A stretch of DNA of 64,000 bases from positions 47,809-111,808 of the forward strand of contig CAJMSE010000011.1 of the NCBI GenBank assembly GCA_905216025.1, written 5' to 3'. The translations under genes were made by a program, and so were the position numbers. Position 1 is the first letter of the stretch. Every line of letters starts with the position of its first letter. Source of the DNA: an uncultured bacterium. GTDB taxonomy: Bacteria; Bacteroidota; Bacteroidia; Bacteroidales; Bacteroidaceae. The notes beneath the pieces are model-generated. The model ran no database searches. It saw only the letters and a program-made list of their open reading frames with translations, and was not told where the DNA came from. Of the stretch, positions 42,888-50,513 are shown in pieces.

Positions 42888-42896
42888 TATCTTTGC
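42888..42896 (+). promoter_or_regulatory. Promoter -7 box for aroA
   Basis: TATCTTTGC, 28 nt before the chosen ATG. Confidence 0.65.
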
Positions 42897-42924
42897 ATGT
42901 CATTAATATAATAATGTGTCAATT

Positions 42925-44190
42925 ATGCAATACGAGATAACGCCCCCAGTGGGCATGGACTGGCGTCCGGACCTGCCTTCGTCAAAGAGTATAAGCAACC
43001 GCGCACTCGTCATAAGTGCTCTTGCCGGCGGCGGAATCATGCCCGCCAACCTGTCCGACTGCGATGATACCGATGTCATTGTCAGGGCGCTGCGCGACAT
43101 GCCCGACGTGATAGACATCAAGGCCGCAGGCACGGCCATGCGCTTCATGACCGCCATGCTCTCCGTCCGGCCCGGTACGCATGTCATTACCGGTACCGAC
43201 CGCATGAAGCACCGCCCCATCGGCGTGCTCGTGGATGCCCTGCGCCGGCTCGGTGCGGATATCAGCTACGAGGGAGAGGAGGGCTTCCCGCCGCTGCGCA
43301 TCACCGGATGTGCCCTCGACGGCGGACGGCTCGAGATGCCCGGAAACGTCAGCTCGCAGTATATCTCCGCCCTGCTGATGATCGGGCCGGTGCTCCGTAA
43401 CGGACTCACGTTGAGCCTTACCGGCGACGTCATATCCCGCCCGTATATCGACCTTACGCTCTGGATGATGGGTGAGTTCGGCGCTGAGGCCGGGTGGACC
43501 GATACGCGTACCGTCGAGGTGAAGCCCGTGCCTTACACCCAGTCGGCATATTGCATAGAGAACGACTGGAGCGCAGCCTCATACTGGTATGAGATGGTGG
43601 CTCTCGGAGGTCCCGGAAGCACCGTCACCCTCACCGGCCTTGCCGACGGCAGCCGTCAGGGCGACTCCTCCGTGCGCTATATCTTCAGCCTGCTCGATGT
43701 GAAGACCGCTTTCTCCGAGTCGTCCGCAGGCCGTCCTTCCACGGTCACCCTCAAGAACAGCGGGCGCTGTGTGCCCCGCCTTGAGTACGACTTCATCAAC
43801 GCTCCCGACCTTGCCCAGACCTTCGTTGTGACGTGTGCCGCCCTCGGCGTGCCGTTCCACTTCACCGGTCTGCAGACCCTCCGCATCAAGGAGACCGACC
43901 GCATAGAGGCCCTTAAGGCCGAGATGCGCAAGCTGGGCTATGTGCTCGACGATGCCGGCGGCCGCGAACTGCTGTGGACCGGTGAGCGCTGCGAGCCGCA
44001 GGCCGGTGCCGCCATCGACACATACGAAGACCACCGCATGGCCCTCGCCTTTGCCCCGTTAGCGCTGAAGCTCGGCCGCATCAAGATAAACGACCCGCAT
44101 GTGGTGACAAAATCATATCCTCACTATTGGGACGACCTGCGCAGAAACGGCTTCGGCATCGCCGAGACCGGTGCCGGCGCGTCTCTTTAA
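42925..44190 (+). CDS. aroA: 3-phosphoshikimate 1-carboxyvinyltransferase (EPSP synthase)
   Basis: 421 residues. It joins shikimate-3-phosphate and PEP in aromatic amino acid synthesis. Seen: SSKSISNRALVISALAGG at the N terminus (Lys and Ser of the substrate site), AGTAMRFMTAMLS, HRPIGVLVDALRRLGADI, NVSSQYISALLM, LRIKETDRIEALKAEMRKLG, and DTYEDHRMALAFAPLAL. The N-terminal segment is compact and lacks the usual PGDKS spelling, but Lys/Ser are kept. A GTG three codons earlier (42916) is also in frame; ATG 42925 is preferred. Confidence 0.94.
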   Translation: MQYEITPPVGMDWRPDLPSSKSISNRALVISALAGGGIMPANLSDCDDTDVIVRALRDMPDVIDIKAAGTAMRFMTAMLSVRPGTHVITGTDRMKHRPIGVLVDALRRLGADISYEGEEGFPPLRITGCALDGGRLEMPGNVSSQYISALLMIGPVLRNGLTLSLTGDVISRPYIDLTLWMMGEFGAEAGWTDTRTVEVKPVPYTQSAYCIENDWSAASYWYEMVALGGPGSTVTLTGLADGSRQGDSSVRYIFSLLDVKTAFSESSAGRPSTVTLKNSGRCVPRLEYDFINAPDLAQTFVVTCAALGVPFHFTGLQTLRIKETDRIEALKAEMRKLGYVLDDAGGRELLWTGERCEPQAGAAIDTYEDHRMALAFAPLALKLGRIKINDPHVVTKSYPHYWDDLRRNGFGIAETGAGASL

Positions 44191-44205
44191 CCCCCTGGCC
44201 CGCTT

Positions 44206-44589
44206 ATGCTGATACTCCTGACGCTCATCATTGCCCTCGGCCTGATTACGGCGCTGGCCGCCAAACTGTTCTACCGGCGCGACGACAGCGCTCCCGTCGA
44301 GGCTGCTGCCGACTGCTCCACGTGTGGCGGCAACAACCGCCGCTGCGGCATGGACTGCATGCTTGAGGCCGCTGCCGCCGGGGTGGAATATTACGACGAC
44401 GAAGAGCTCGACAGCTATTCCGGCCGTCCTTCCGACAGTTATACCGACGATGAGGCCGAGCAGTTCCGCGCCGTCATGCTCACCATGCGCCAGGACGAGG
44501 TGGCCGGATGGAGCCGCAGCCTCTCGCTGCGCGGCATCAACGCCCCCGACCAGATACGCGATGAGATGCTGATGCTCATCGGAGGCTGA
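44206..44589 (+). CDS. Small membrane-anchored Cys-rich protein (127 aa)
   Basis: One N-terminal membrane helix (MLILLTLIIALGLITALAA), then a short segment with C-x2-C-x6-C-x3-C (CSTCGGNNRRCGMDC) and an acidic, Tyr-rich middle (EYYDDEELDSYSG). The four cysteines could bind a metal or Fe-S centre. It lies 15 nt after aroA and 66 nt before porW, on the same strand. The C-terminal 50 residues are helical. No family is recognised with certainty; conserved proteins of this build occur in other Bacteroidales. Confidence 0.7.
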   Translation: MLILLTLIIALGLITALAAKLFYRRDDSAPVEAAADCSTCGGNNRRCGMDCMLEAAAAGVEYYDDEELDSYSGRPSDSYTDDEAEQFRAVMLTMRQDEVAGWSRSLSLRGINAPDQIRDEMLMLIGG

Positions 44590-44655
44590 GCCCGCCGCGC
44601 ATTTAACGGCCCGCGAACGCAATAAAACCCGCATCGGCAAGTTATTTAATAGACA

Positions 44656-47607
44656 ATGATTCCATTCAGAACGAGACATATCGCCCTCATCGCATCCGCC
44701 GTGCTGCTGCTTGCCGCCGCCGGATGCTCTACCCAGAAGAACACCGGCAAGAGCCGGTGGTGGCACTCGTTCAACGCCCGCTACAACACTTACTACAACG
44801 GAAGCCTCGCCTTTATCGACGGCTCGCTCGAGAAAGAGAGCGGCAACAAGGACAACTTCACCGAGATGATACCCCTCTACACCGTGGGCAACAAGGCCAG
44901 CCGAGACCTCGGCAAGACCTCCTTCGACCGCGCGATAGAGAAATCGGAGAAGACCATCAAGCTGCACAGCATCAAGCGCCGCCCCGAATGGACGAAGAAC
45001 CGCCGCAAGACGGCCAAGGACATCGAGTGGCTCAACCGCCGCGAGTATAACCCGTTCCTGTGGAAAGCCTGGCTGCTGCTCGGCAAGTCGCAGTTTCAGA
45101 AAGGGCAGTTCGACGAGGCTGCGGCCACCTTTTCATACATGTCGCGCCTCTACTCGACCCAGCCCGCCATCAACGGCATTGCCCGTGCATGGCTCGCCAA
45201 GAGCTATACCGAGCTCGACTGGCTCTACGATGCCGAGGACGTGATCACCAAGATGGGCCGCGACAGCATGCACTACCGTGCCGTCCGTGACTGGGACTAC
45301 GCCTATGCCGACTATTACATCCATGCCCGCCGCTACGCCGAGGCTGTGCCTTACCTTGCCAAGGTGATACGTCACGAGCGCCGCCGCAAGCAGCGTGCCC
45401 GCCAGTGGTATCTGATGGGGCAGATACAGGCTGAGCTCGGAAACCGCGAAGAGGCTTACCGCGCCTTCCGGAAGGTTGTCCGTCAGAATCCGCCCTACGA
45501 GCTGGAGTTCAACGCCCGCATAGCCCAGACCGAGGTGATGGCCGCCGGACGCTCGCGCCAGATGATACGGCGGCTCCGCCGCATGGCCGCTTCCGACAAC
45601 AACAAGGATTATCTCGACCAGGTATACTACGCCATCGGAAACATCTATATGGCCGACCGCGACACGCTGAACGCCATCGCCGCCTACGAGAGGGGCAACG
45701 AGAAGTCTGCCCGCGGCGGCATAGAGAAGGGCGTGCTGCTGCTGCGTCTCGGCGATATCTACTGGCAGCTCGAGCGCTACGCCGATGCCCAGCGCTGCTA
45801 TGGCGAGGCCATCGGCCTGCTCGACAAGGAGCGCCCGGACTATGAGCAGCTCTCGCAGCGCTCAAAGGTGCTCGATGAACTCGTGCCATACACCGAGGCC
45901 GTGCACCTGCAAGACTCGCTCCAGGTGCTTGCCACGCTGCCCGATGCCGAGCGTAATGCCGCTATCGACCGCGTCATCGAGGCACTGAAGAAGAAGGAGC
46001 GCGAGGAAAAGCGCGCCGCCGAGGAGGCCGAGGCCGAACGGCAGCAGCAGGCACAGGGTGCCGTGGGCAACAATTCGGGCGTCAACCGCCCCACCACGCC
46101 TGCCACGGACAAGTCAGGACAGTGGTATTTCTACAACCCCATGGTGGTGAATCAGGGCAAGACCGCCTTCCGCCAGCAGTGGGGCAAGCGCGACAACGTT
46201 GACGACTGGCAGCGCGTCAACCGCACCGTGGTGAACCTCTCCCCGACAGAAGATTCCGGTGCCGGCGATGAGACGATCGACAGCGGCGCCGGGACGGAAT
46301 TGCAGGAAGACGGCACACAGCCCGTGACGCAGGGTGCCGACTCTGCCGCGGTGGCCGACACGACGTCTGCCGACCCGCACACCCGCGAGTACTACATGGC
46401 ACAGATACCGTTCACGGCCGAGCAGAAGGCCGAGAGCGACAATATCATAAAGGACGGACTGTTCAACTCCGGAGTGATATTCAAGGACAAGCTCGACAAC
46501 CTCGCGCTGAGCGAGAAGGCGCTGACGCGGCTCACCTCGCAGTATACAGACTACGAGCGGAACGACGAGGCGTGGTATCACCTCTTCCTGCTGTGGTCGC
46601 GGCGCGGCGACTCCGCCATGGCCGACCGCTGCCTCGCGGTGCTGAAGGAGCGCTGGCCGGACAGCAAGTGGACCGTGCTCCTCAGCGACCCGTACTTCGT
46701 GGAGAACGCCCGCTTCGGCGTACACATAGAAGACTCGCTCTATGCAGCCACCTACGATGCCTTCAAGGCCGGCCGCCACGCCGAGGTGAAGGTCAACACC
46801 GCCCTTTCCGCCAGCCGCTTCCCGCTCGGGCAGAACCGTCCCAAGTTCATCTTCATCGACGGTCTGAGCCGCCTCAACGAGGGCGATGCCGAGGGATGCG
46901 TGGCCGGAATGAAGGAGGTTGTCGGGAAATATCCCGACAGCGAGGTTACCGAGATGGCCGGAATGATAATAAAAGGTGTGCAGGCCGGCCGCCGCCTGCA
47001 TGGAGGGCGGTTCGACATCGGCGACATCTGGTCGCGGCGCGGCGTCACGGCCGATGCCGACTCGACATCTGCCGATACGCTGAGCATCGAGCGGAACACG
47101 GGCTTCGTCTTCATGCTGGCCTACCGGCAAGACTCCATCGACGCCAACCAGCTGCTCTACGACATGGCGAGGTATAACTTCTCCAACTTCCTCGTGCGCA
47201 ACTTCGACATAGCAGTAGACGGCGACGGACTCATCGGACGCATGACCGTGAGCGGCTTCCTCAACTACGACGAGGCCCTCCAGTATGCCCGCCGGCTATA
47301 TTCAGACAAGGAGATGGCCGTCCGCCTGGCGGGTTGCCGCCGCATAATAATAAGTGAGGAGAACCTTCGCATGCTCGGCACGCGCTTCAGCTATGCCGAG
47401 TACGAGCAGTTCTTCGAGAAGTCGTTAGCTCCGCTCAAGGTCAGCGAGGAGCAGCTTCTCAACATCCCCGAGACCGTGGAGCAGCCCGAAGAGGAAGCCG
47501 ATGGCGGAGACGAGGATGCCGACAGTGAAGAGTTTGGACCGGCCGGCGGTGCCGACGACCGTCAGGAGCCGGGTGGTTTTGATTTTGATGAGGATTTTTA
47601 CAGATGA
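44656..47607 (+). CDS. porW: PorW/SprE-type TPR lipoprotein of type IX secretion
   Basis: 983 residues. Lipobox AAG-C24 followed by STQKNTGKSRWWHSFNARYN, the typical PorW/SprE opening (Cys-Ser-x-x-Lys-Asn, then His-x-x-Asn-Ala-Arg-Tyr-Asn). Tetratricopeptide-like helix pairs fill about 130-440. A Glu/Ala/Gln-rich linker covers about 445-590. More TPR-like helices follow to about 770, then a C-terminal domain and a very acidic tail. PorW is an outer-membrane lipoprotein linking the PorK/N ring to the translocon in Porphyromonas; SprE is the Flavobacterium homologue. The stop overlaps porX as ATGA, so the two are translationally coupled. Confidence 0.85.
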   Translation: MIPFRTRHIALIASAVLLLAAAGCSTQKNTGKSRWWHSFNARYNTYYNGSLAFIDGSLEKESGNKDNFTEMIPLYTVGNKASRDLGKTSFDRAIEKSEKTIKLHSIKRRPEWTKNRRKTAKDIEWLNRREYNPFLWKAWLLLGKSQFQKGQFDEAAATFSYMSRLYSTQPAINGIARAWLAKSYTELDWLYDAEDVITKMGRDSMHYRAVRDWDYAYADYYIHARRYAEAVPYLAKVIRHERRRKQRARQWYLMGQIQAELGNREEAYRAFRKVVRQNPPYELEFNARIAQTEVMAAGRSRQMIRRLRRMAASDNNKDYLDQVYYAIGNIYMADRDTLNAIAAYERGNEKSARGGIEKGVLLLRLGDIYWQLERYADAQRCYGEAIGLLDKERPDYEQLSQRSKVLDELVPYTEAVHLQDSLQVLATLPDAERNAAIDRVIEALKKKEREEKRAAEEAEAERQQQAQGAVGNNSGVNRPTTPATDKSGQWYFYNPMVVNQGKTAFRQQWGKRDNVDDWQRVNRTVVNLSPTEDSGAGDETIDSGAGTELQEDGTQPVTQGADSAAVADTTSADPHTREYYMAQIPFTAEQKAESDNIIKDGLFNSGVIFKDKLDNLALSEKALTRLTSQYTDYERNDEAWYHLFLLWSRRGDSAMADRCLAVLKERWPDSKWTVLLSDPYFVENARFGVHIEDSLYAATYDAFKAGRHAEVKVNTALSASRFPLGQNRPKFIFIDGLSRLNEGDAEGCVAGMKEVVGKYPDSEVTEMAGMIIKGVQAGRRLHGGRFDIGDIWSRRGVTADADSTSADTLSIERNTGFVFMLAYRQDSIDANQLLYDMARYNFSNFLVRNFDIAVDGDGLIGRMTVSGFLNYDEALQYARRLYSDKEMAVRLAGCRRIIISEENLRMLGTRFSYAEYEQFFEKSLAPLKVSEEQLLNIPETVEQPEEEADGGDEDADSEEFGPAGGADDRQEPGGFDFDEDFYR

Positions 47608-49172
47608 GCAACGGATTGTTACTTTGGGCAGACGATGAGATAGAGCTGCTGCGCGCGCACCTTCTCTTCCTCGAGAAGAAAGGCTACGAGGTGGTCACCG
47701 TGACCAACGGCACCGACGCCATAGAGCAGTGCCGCCGCCACAGCTTCGACCTCGTGCTGCTCGACGAGATGATGCCCGGCCTGAGCGGGCTCGAGACTTT
47801 GCAGCGCATCAAGGAGATACACCCCGCCGTTCCGGTGGTGATGGTGACGAAGAGCGAGGAGGAGAACATCATGGACCAGGCCATAGGGTCAAAGATTGCC
47901 GACTATCTGATAAAGCCGGTGAACCCCAACCAGATTCTCCTTGCACTCAAGAAGAACATCCATCGCAAGGAGATAGTCACCGAGGTGACCCAGAGCGGAT
48001 ATCAGCAGAGCTTCACGCAGATTGCCATGCAGATAGGCGATTGCCGCACATACGGCGACTGGATAGAGGTATACAAGCGCCTCGTGCACTGGGAACTGGA
48101 GCTGAGCGGCACCGACAGCAGCATGACCGACATGCTCGCCATGCAGAAGGAGGAGGCAAACAACGGCTTCGCCAAGTTCATACGCAACAACTATCTCGGC
48201 TGGGTGGATGCGCTCGACCCGACCCGGCCGCAGGCAGACCATCCGTTGATGAGTCCCGAACTGTTTAAGCGCAAGGTGTTCCCGCTGCTCAACGAGGGCC
48301 GCAAGGTCTTTCTCGTGGTGTTCGACAACTTCCGTTACGACCAGTGGCGGATGATTGCCGGCGAGCTCGGCGACGCCTTCGACATTGACGAAGACCTCTA
48401 CTACAGCATCCTGCCCACCGCCACGCAGTATGCGCGCAACGCCATCTTCAGCGGTCTCATGCCCAACAAGATTGCCGAGATGTTCCCCGACCTGTGGGTC
48501 GACGAGGAGGAAGAGGAGGGCAAGAACCTCAACGAGGGGCCGCTGATAGGCACCCAGCTCGAGCGCTTCCGCCGCCGCAACACCTACTCGTACCACAAGG
48601 TCAACGACTCGGCGGGTGCCGAGCGCTTCATGCAGCAGCTCAACAACCTCGGCCGCAACGACCTCAACGTGGTGGTGTTCAACTTCATCGACATGCTCAG
48701 CCACGCCCGCACGGAGTCGAAGATGGTGCGCGAGCTCGCCAACAACGAGTCGGCTTACCGCAGCATCACGCTCAGCTGGTTCCGCCACTCGGTGATATCG
48801 GAGTTCTTCCGGCAGCTGGCGCAGACGGACTACAGCGTCATCGTCACCACCGACCACGGTTCGATACGCACCGGCAAGCCTGTGAAAATCGTCGGAGACC
48901 GCAACACAAATACCAATCTGAGATACAAGCTCGGCAAGAACCTGGCCTACGACAGCAAGGACCTCTTTGTCATCAAGGACCCGCGCAAGGCCCAGCTGCC
49001 GGCCCCCAACCTCAGCACGAGCTACGTGTTTGCCACGGGCGACTCGTTCTTCGCCTATCCAAACAACTACAACTACTACGTGTCTTACTATAAAGACACG
49101 TTCCAGCACGGCGGAATATCGATGGAGGAGATGATCATCCCCGTGGTGACGCTGACTGGGAAGAAGCGCTGA
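47604..49172 (+). CDS. porX: PorX, response regulator with PglZ phosphodiesterase domain
   Basis: 522 residues, close to P. gingivalis PorX (518). Receiver domain 1-120 with D10/D11, phospho-acceptor D54 (LVLLDEMMPGLSG), T82 and K104 (IKPVN). A helical linker is followed by the PglZ alkaline-phosphatase-fold domain (about 205-515): VVFDNFRYDQWRMI, ATQYARNAIFSGLMPN, FNFIDMLSHAR, and VTTDHGSIRTGKP, the metal-binding elements. PorX with kinase PorY controls type IX secretion. It overlaps porW and is followed by tsaE; PorX-TsaE neighbourhood is common in Bacteroidetes. No PorY kinase gene is in the window. Confidence 0.94.
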   Translation: MSNGLLLWADDEIELLRAHLLFLEKKGYEVVTVTNGTDAIEQCRRHSFDLVLLDEMMPGLSGLETLQRIKEIHPAVPVVMVTKSEEENIMDQAIGSKIADYLIKPVNPNQILLALKKNIHRKEIVTEVTQSGYQQSFTQIAMQIGDCRTYGDWIEVYKRLVHWELELSGTDSSMTDMLAMQKEEANNGFAKFIRNNYLGWVDALDPTRPQADHPLMSPELFKRKVFPLLNEGRKVFLVVFDNFRYDQWRMIAGELGDAFDIDEDLYYSILPTATQYARNAIFSGLMPNKIAEMFPDLWVDEEEEEGKNLNEGPLIGTQLERFRRRNTYSYHKVNDSAGAERFMQQLNNLGRNDLNVVVFNFIDMLSHARTESKMVRELANNESAYRSITLSWFRHSVISEFFRQLAQTDYSVIVTTDHGSIRTGKPVKIVGDRNTNTNLRYKLGKNLAYDSKDLFVIKDPRKAQLPAPNLSTSYVFATGDSFFAYPNNYNYYVSYYKDTFQHGGISMEEMIIPVVTLTGKKR

Positions 49173-49237
49173 CGCCTGCCCGCAGCGCAGCCAGGGCATG
49201 GCCGCGCGGGCATTAAAAGAAGAAAAAATAAAGAATC

Positions 49238-49657
49238 ATGGAGATAAGAATAGACAGCTTAGACAGCATCCGTGAGGCGGCGGCCCGTTTTGTCGCCGCC
49301 CTCGGCGATAGCACGGTGATAGCCTTCTACGGAAAGATGGGCGCCGGCAAGACCACGTTCATCAAGGCAGTGTGCGAGGAACTGGGCGTGGAAGACGTCA
49401 TAACGTCGCCCACGTTCGCCATCGTGAACGAGTACCGCAGCGGCACGACGGACGAACTGATATATCATTTCGACTTCTACCGCATCAAGAAGATAGACGA
49501 AGTGTACGACATGGGGTATGAGGACTATTTCTACAGCGGTGCCCTCTGCTTCATAGAGTGGCCCGAACTGGTGGAGGAACTCCTGCCCGAGGACGCCCTC
49601 AAGGTGGTCATTGCCGAGCAGGAAGACGGTAGCCGCTGCGTCACCTGCCGCGGGTGA
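49238..49657 (+). CDS. tsaE: TsaE, tRNA t6A biosynthesis ATPase
   Basis: 139 residues, P-loop GKMGAGKTT at 32-40, then TSPTFAIVNEY, IYHFDFYRIK and GALCFIEWPE, all family marks. It supports the TsaB-TsaD transfer step of t6A37 in ANN-decoding tRNAs. The final seven codons and stop lie within the last unit of a 22-bp repeat array (A3), so the C-terminal residues RCVTCRG are repeat-encoded; they fall past the conserved fold. Confidence 0.93.
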   Translation: MEIRIDSLDSIREAAARFVAALGDSTVIAFYGKMGAGKTTFIKAVCEELGVEDVITSPTFAIVNEYRSGTTDELIYHFDFYRIKKIDEVYDMGYEDYFYSGALCFIEWPELVEELLPEDALKVVIAEQEDGSRCVTCRG

Positions 49658-49724
49658 CGGTGTCACCGGTGGCTGATGACAATATCACCGGGCTCAGGTG
49701 ACATCGTCACCCGGGCCCGGTGAC
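49637..49724 (-). repeat. 22-bp palindrome array A3 (four units, GTCAC type)
   Basis: Four 22-bp units; on the minus strand cores read GTCACCGGGCCCGGGTGAC, GTCACCTGAGCCCGGTGAT, GTCATCAGCCACCGGTGAC and GTCACCCGCGGCAGGTGAC. Leader on that strand is GGCCTCCCCGGTTTG. Relative to A1/A2 the arms have changed together (GTTAC/GTAAC to GTCAC/GTGAC). It overlaps the tsaE 3' end and lies between convergent genes. Confidence 0.85.
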
Positions 49725-49743
49725 AAACCGGGGAGGCCGCTTT

Positions 49744-50076
49744 TCAGTCTTCGCAGGCTTCCTGGAAGTCGAGGTCGGCCTGCGCTACGAAGAACACTTC
49801 GTCGGGGTCGTAGCAGCCGCGCTTGTCTTCCGCCGCCTTGCGGCACACGTAGTCGGCAACCTTCTGCAGGTCTATGTCGACGAAGCCGTCGGCATCTGCA
49901 TCACCGTCGAGCACGCCGCTGGTATAGTAATACTCCACGATGGCGTCCATCATATAGAGTATGTCGTCGGTGGTGTATTTCTCCTTCAGTTCCGCCGGGA
50001 TGCTGCCGAGGATGTATTCCGCCTCGCGGGCGTTCTCCTCCTCGTCCATACGGAGCTCTTCTTCAAAGTCTGCCAT
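49744..50076 (-). CDS. Acidic conserved hypothetical protein (110 aa) after trxA
   Basis: Strongly acidic protein (MADFEEELRMDEEENAREAE) with a helical middle (DDILYMMDAIVEYYYTSG), a DGDADADGFVDIDLQKVADYVC segment that looks like an EF-hand-type Asp loop, and a tail FFVAQADLDFQEACED. No signal peptide. Similar proteins follow thioredoxin in other Bacteroidales, so the link is probably functional, but the role is unknown. It begins 2 nt after the trxA stop. Confidence 0.75.
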   Translation of the reverse strand: MADFEEELRMDEEENAREAEYILGSIPAELKEKYTTDDILYMMDAIVEYYYTSGVLDGDADADGFVDIDLQKVADYVCRKAAEDKRGCYDPDEVFFVAQADLDFQEACED

Positions 50077-50078
50077 AA

Positions 50079-50393
50079 TCAGAGGAGGGCCTGCATTTTC
50101 TCGTTAATCTTATCCTTCGACACGGCGCCGACGAGCTTGTCCACCACCTGGCCGTCCTTGAAGAAAAGCAGGGTGGGGATGTTCCTTATGCCGAACTCGG
50201 CTGCAATGTCGTCGTTCTCTTCCACGTCGCACTTGCCCACGGTGATTTTGCCGTCGTACTCGCCGGCCAGCTCGGCCACGATGGGTGCTATCATGCGGCA
50301 CGGACCGCACCATGTAGCCCAGAAATCAACCACTAACGGCTGTCCGCCGTTCTTCAGACTCTCGAAATTTTCATTAGTAATCTTTACTTCCAT
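50079..50393 (-). CDS. trxA: Thioredoxin
   Basis: 104 residues with active site WCGPC (FWATWCGPCRMIAP), the cis-proline in RNIPTLLFFKDG, and a complete single domain without signal peptide: cytoplasmic thioredoxin. Promoter box at 50432-50440. It leads a two-gene unit with the acidic protein. Confidence 0.96.
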   Translation of the reverse strand: MEVKITNENFESLKNGGQPLVVDFWATWCGPCRMIAPIVAELAGEYDGKITVGKCDVEENDDIAAEFGIRNIPTLLFFKDGQVVDKLVGAVSKDKINEKMQALL

Positions 50394-50431
50394 AGCTTTA
50401 TATGTTTTGTTTGTTCGTTATTCTATGCTTT

Positions 50432-50440
50432 GCAAAGATA
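50432..50440 (-). promoter_or_regulatory. Promoter -7 box for trxA
   Basis: TATCTTTGC on the minus strand, about 40 nt before the ATG. Confidence 0.65.
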
Positions 50441-50513
50441 CTATATTATTTGCTTGCCGCCAAGCCGCAGTGGTTAAATTACCTAATTTTTGGATATATT
50501 GACAGGCACTCTT

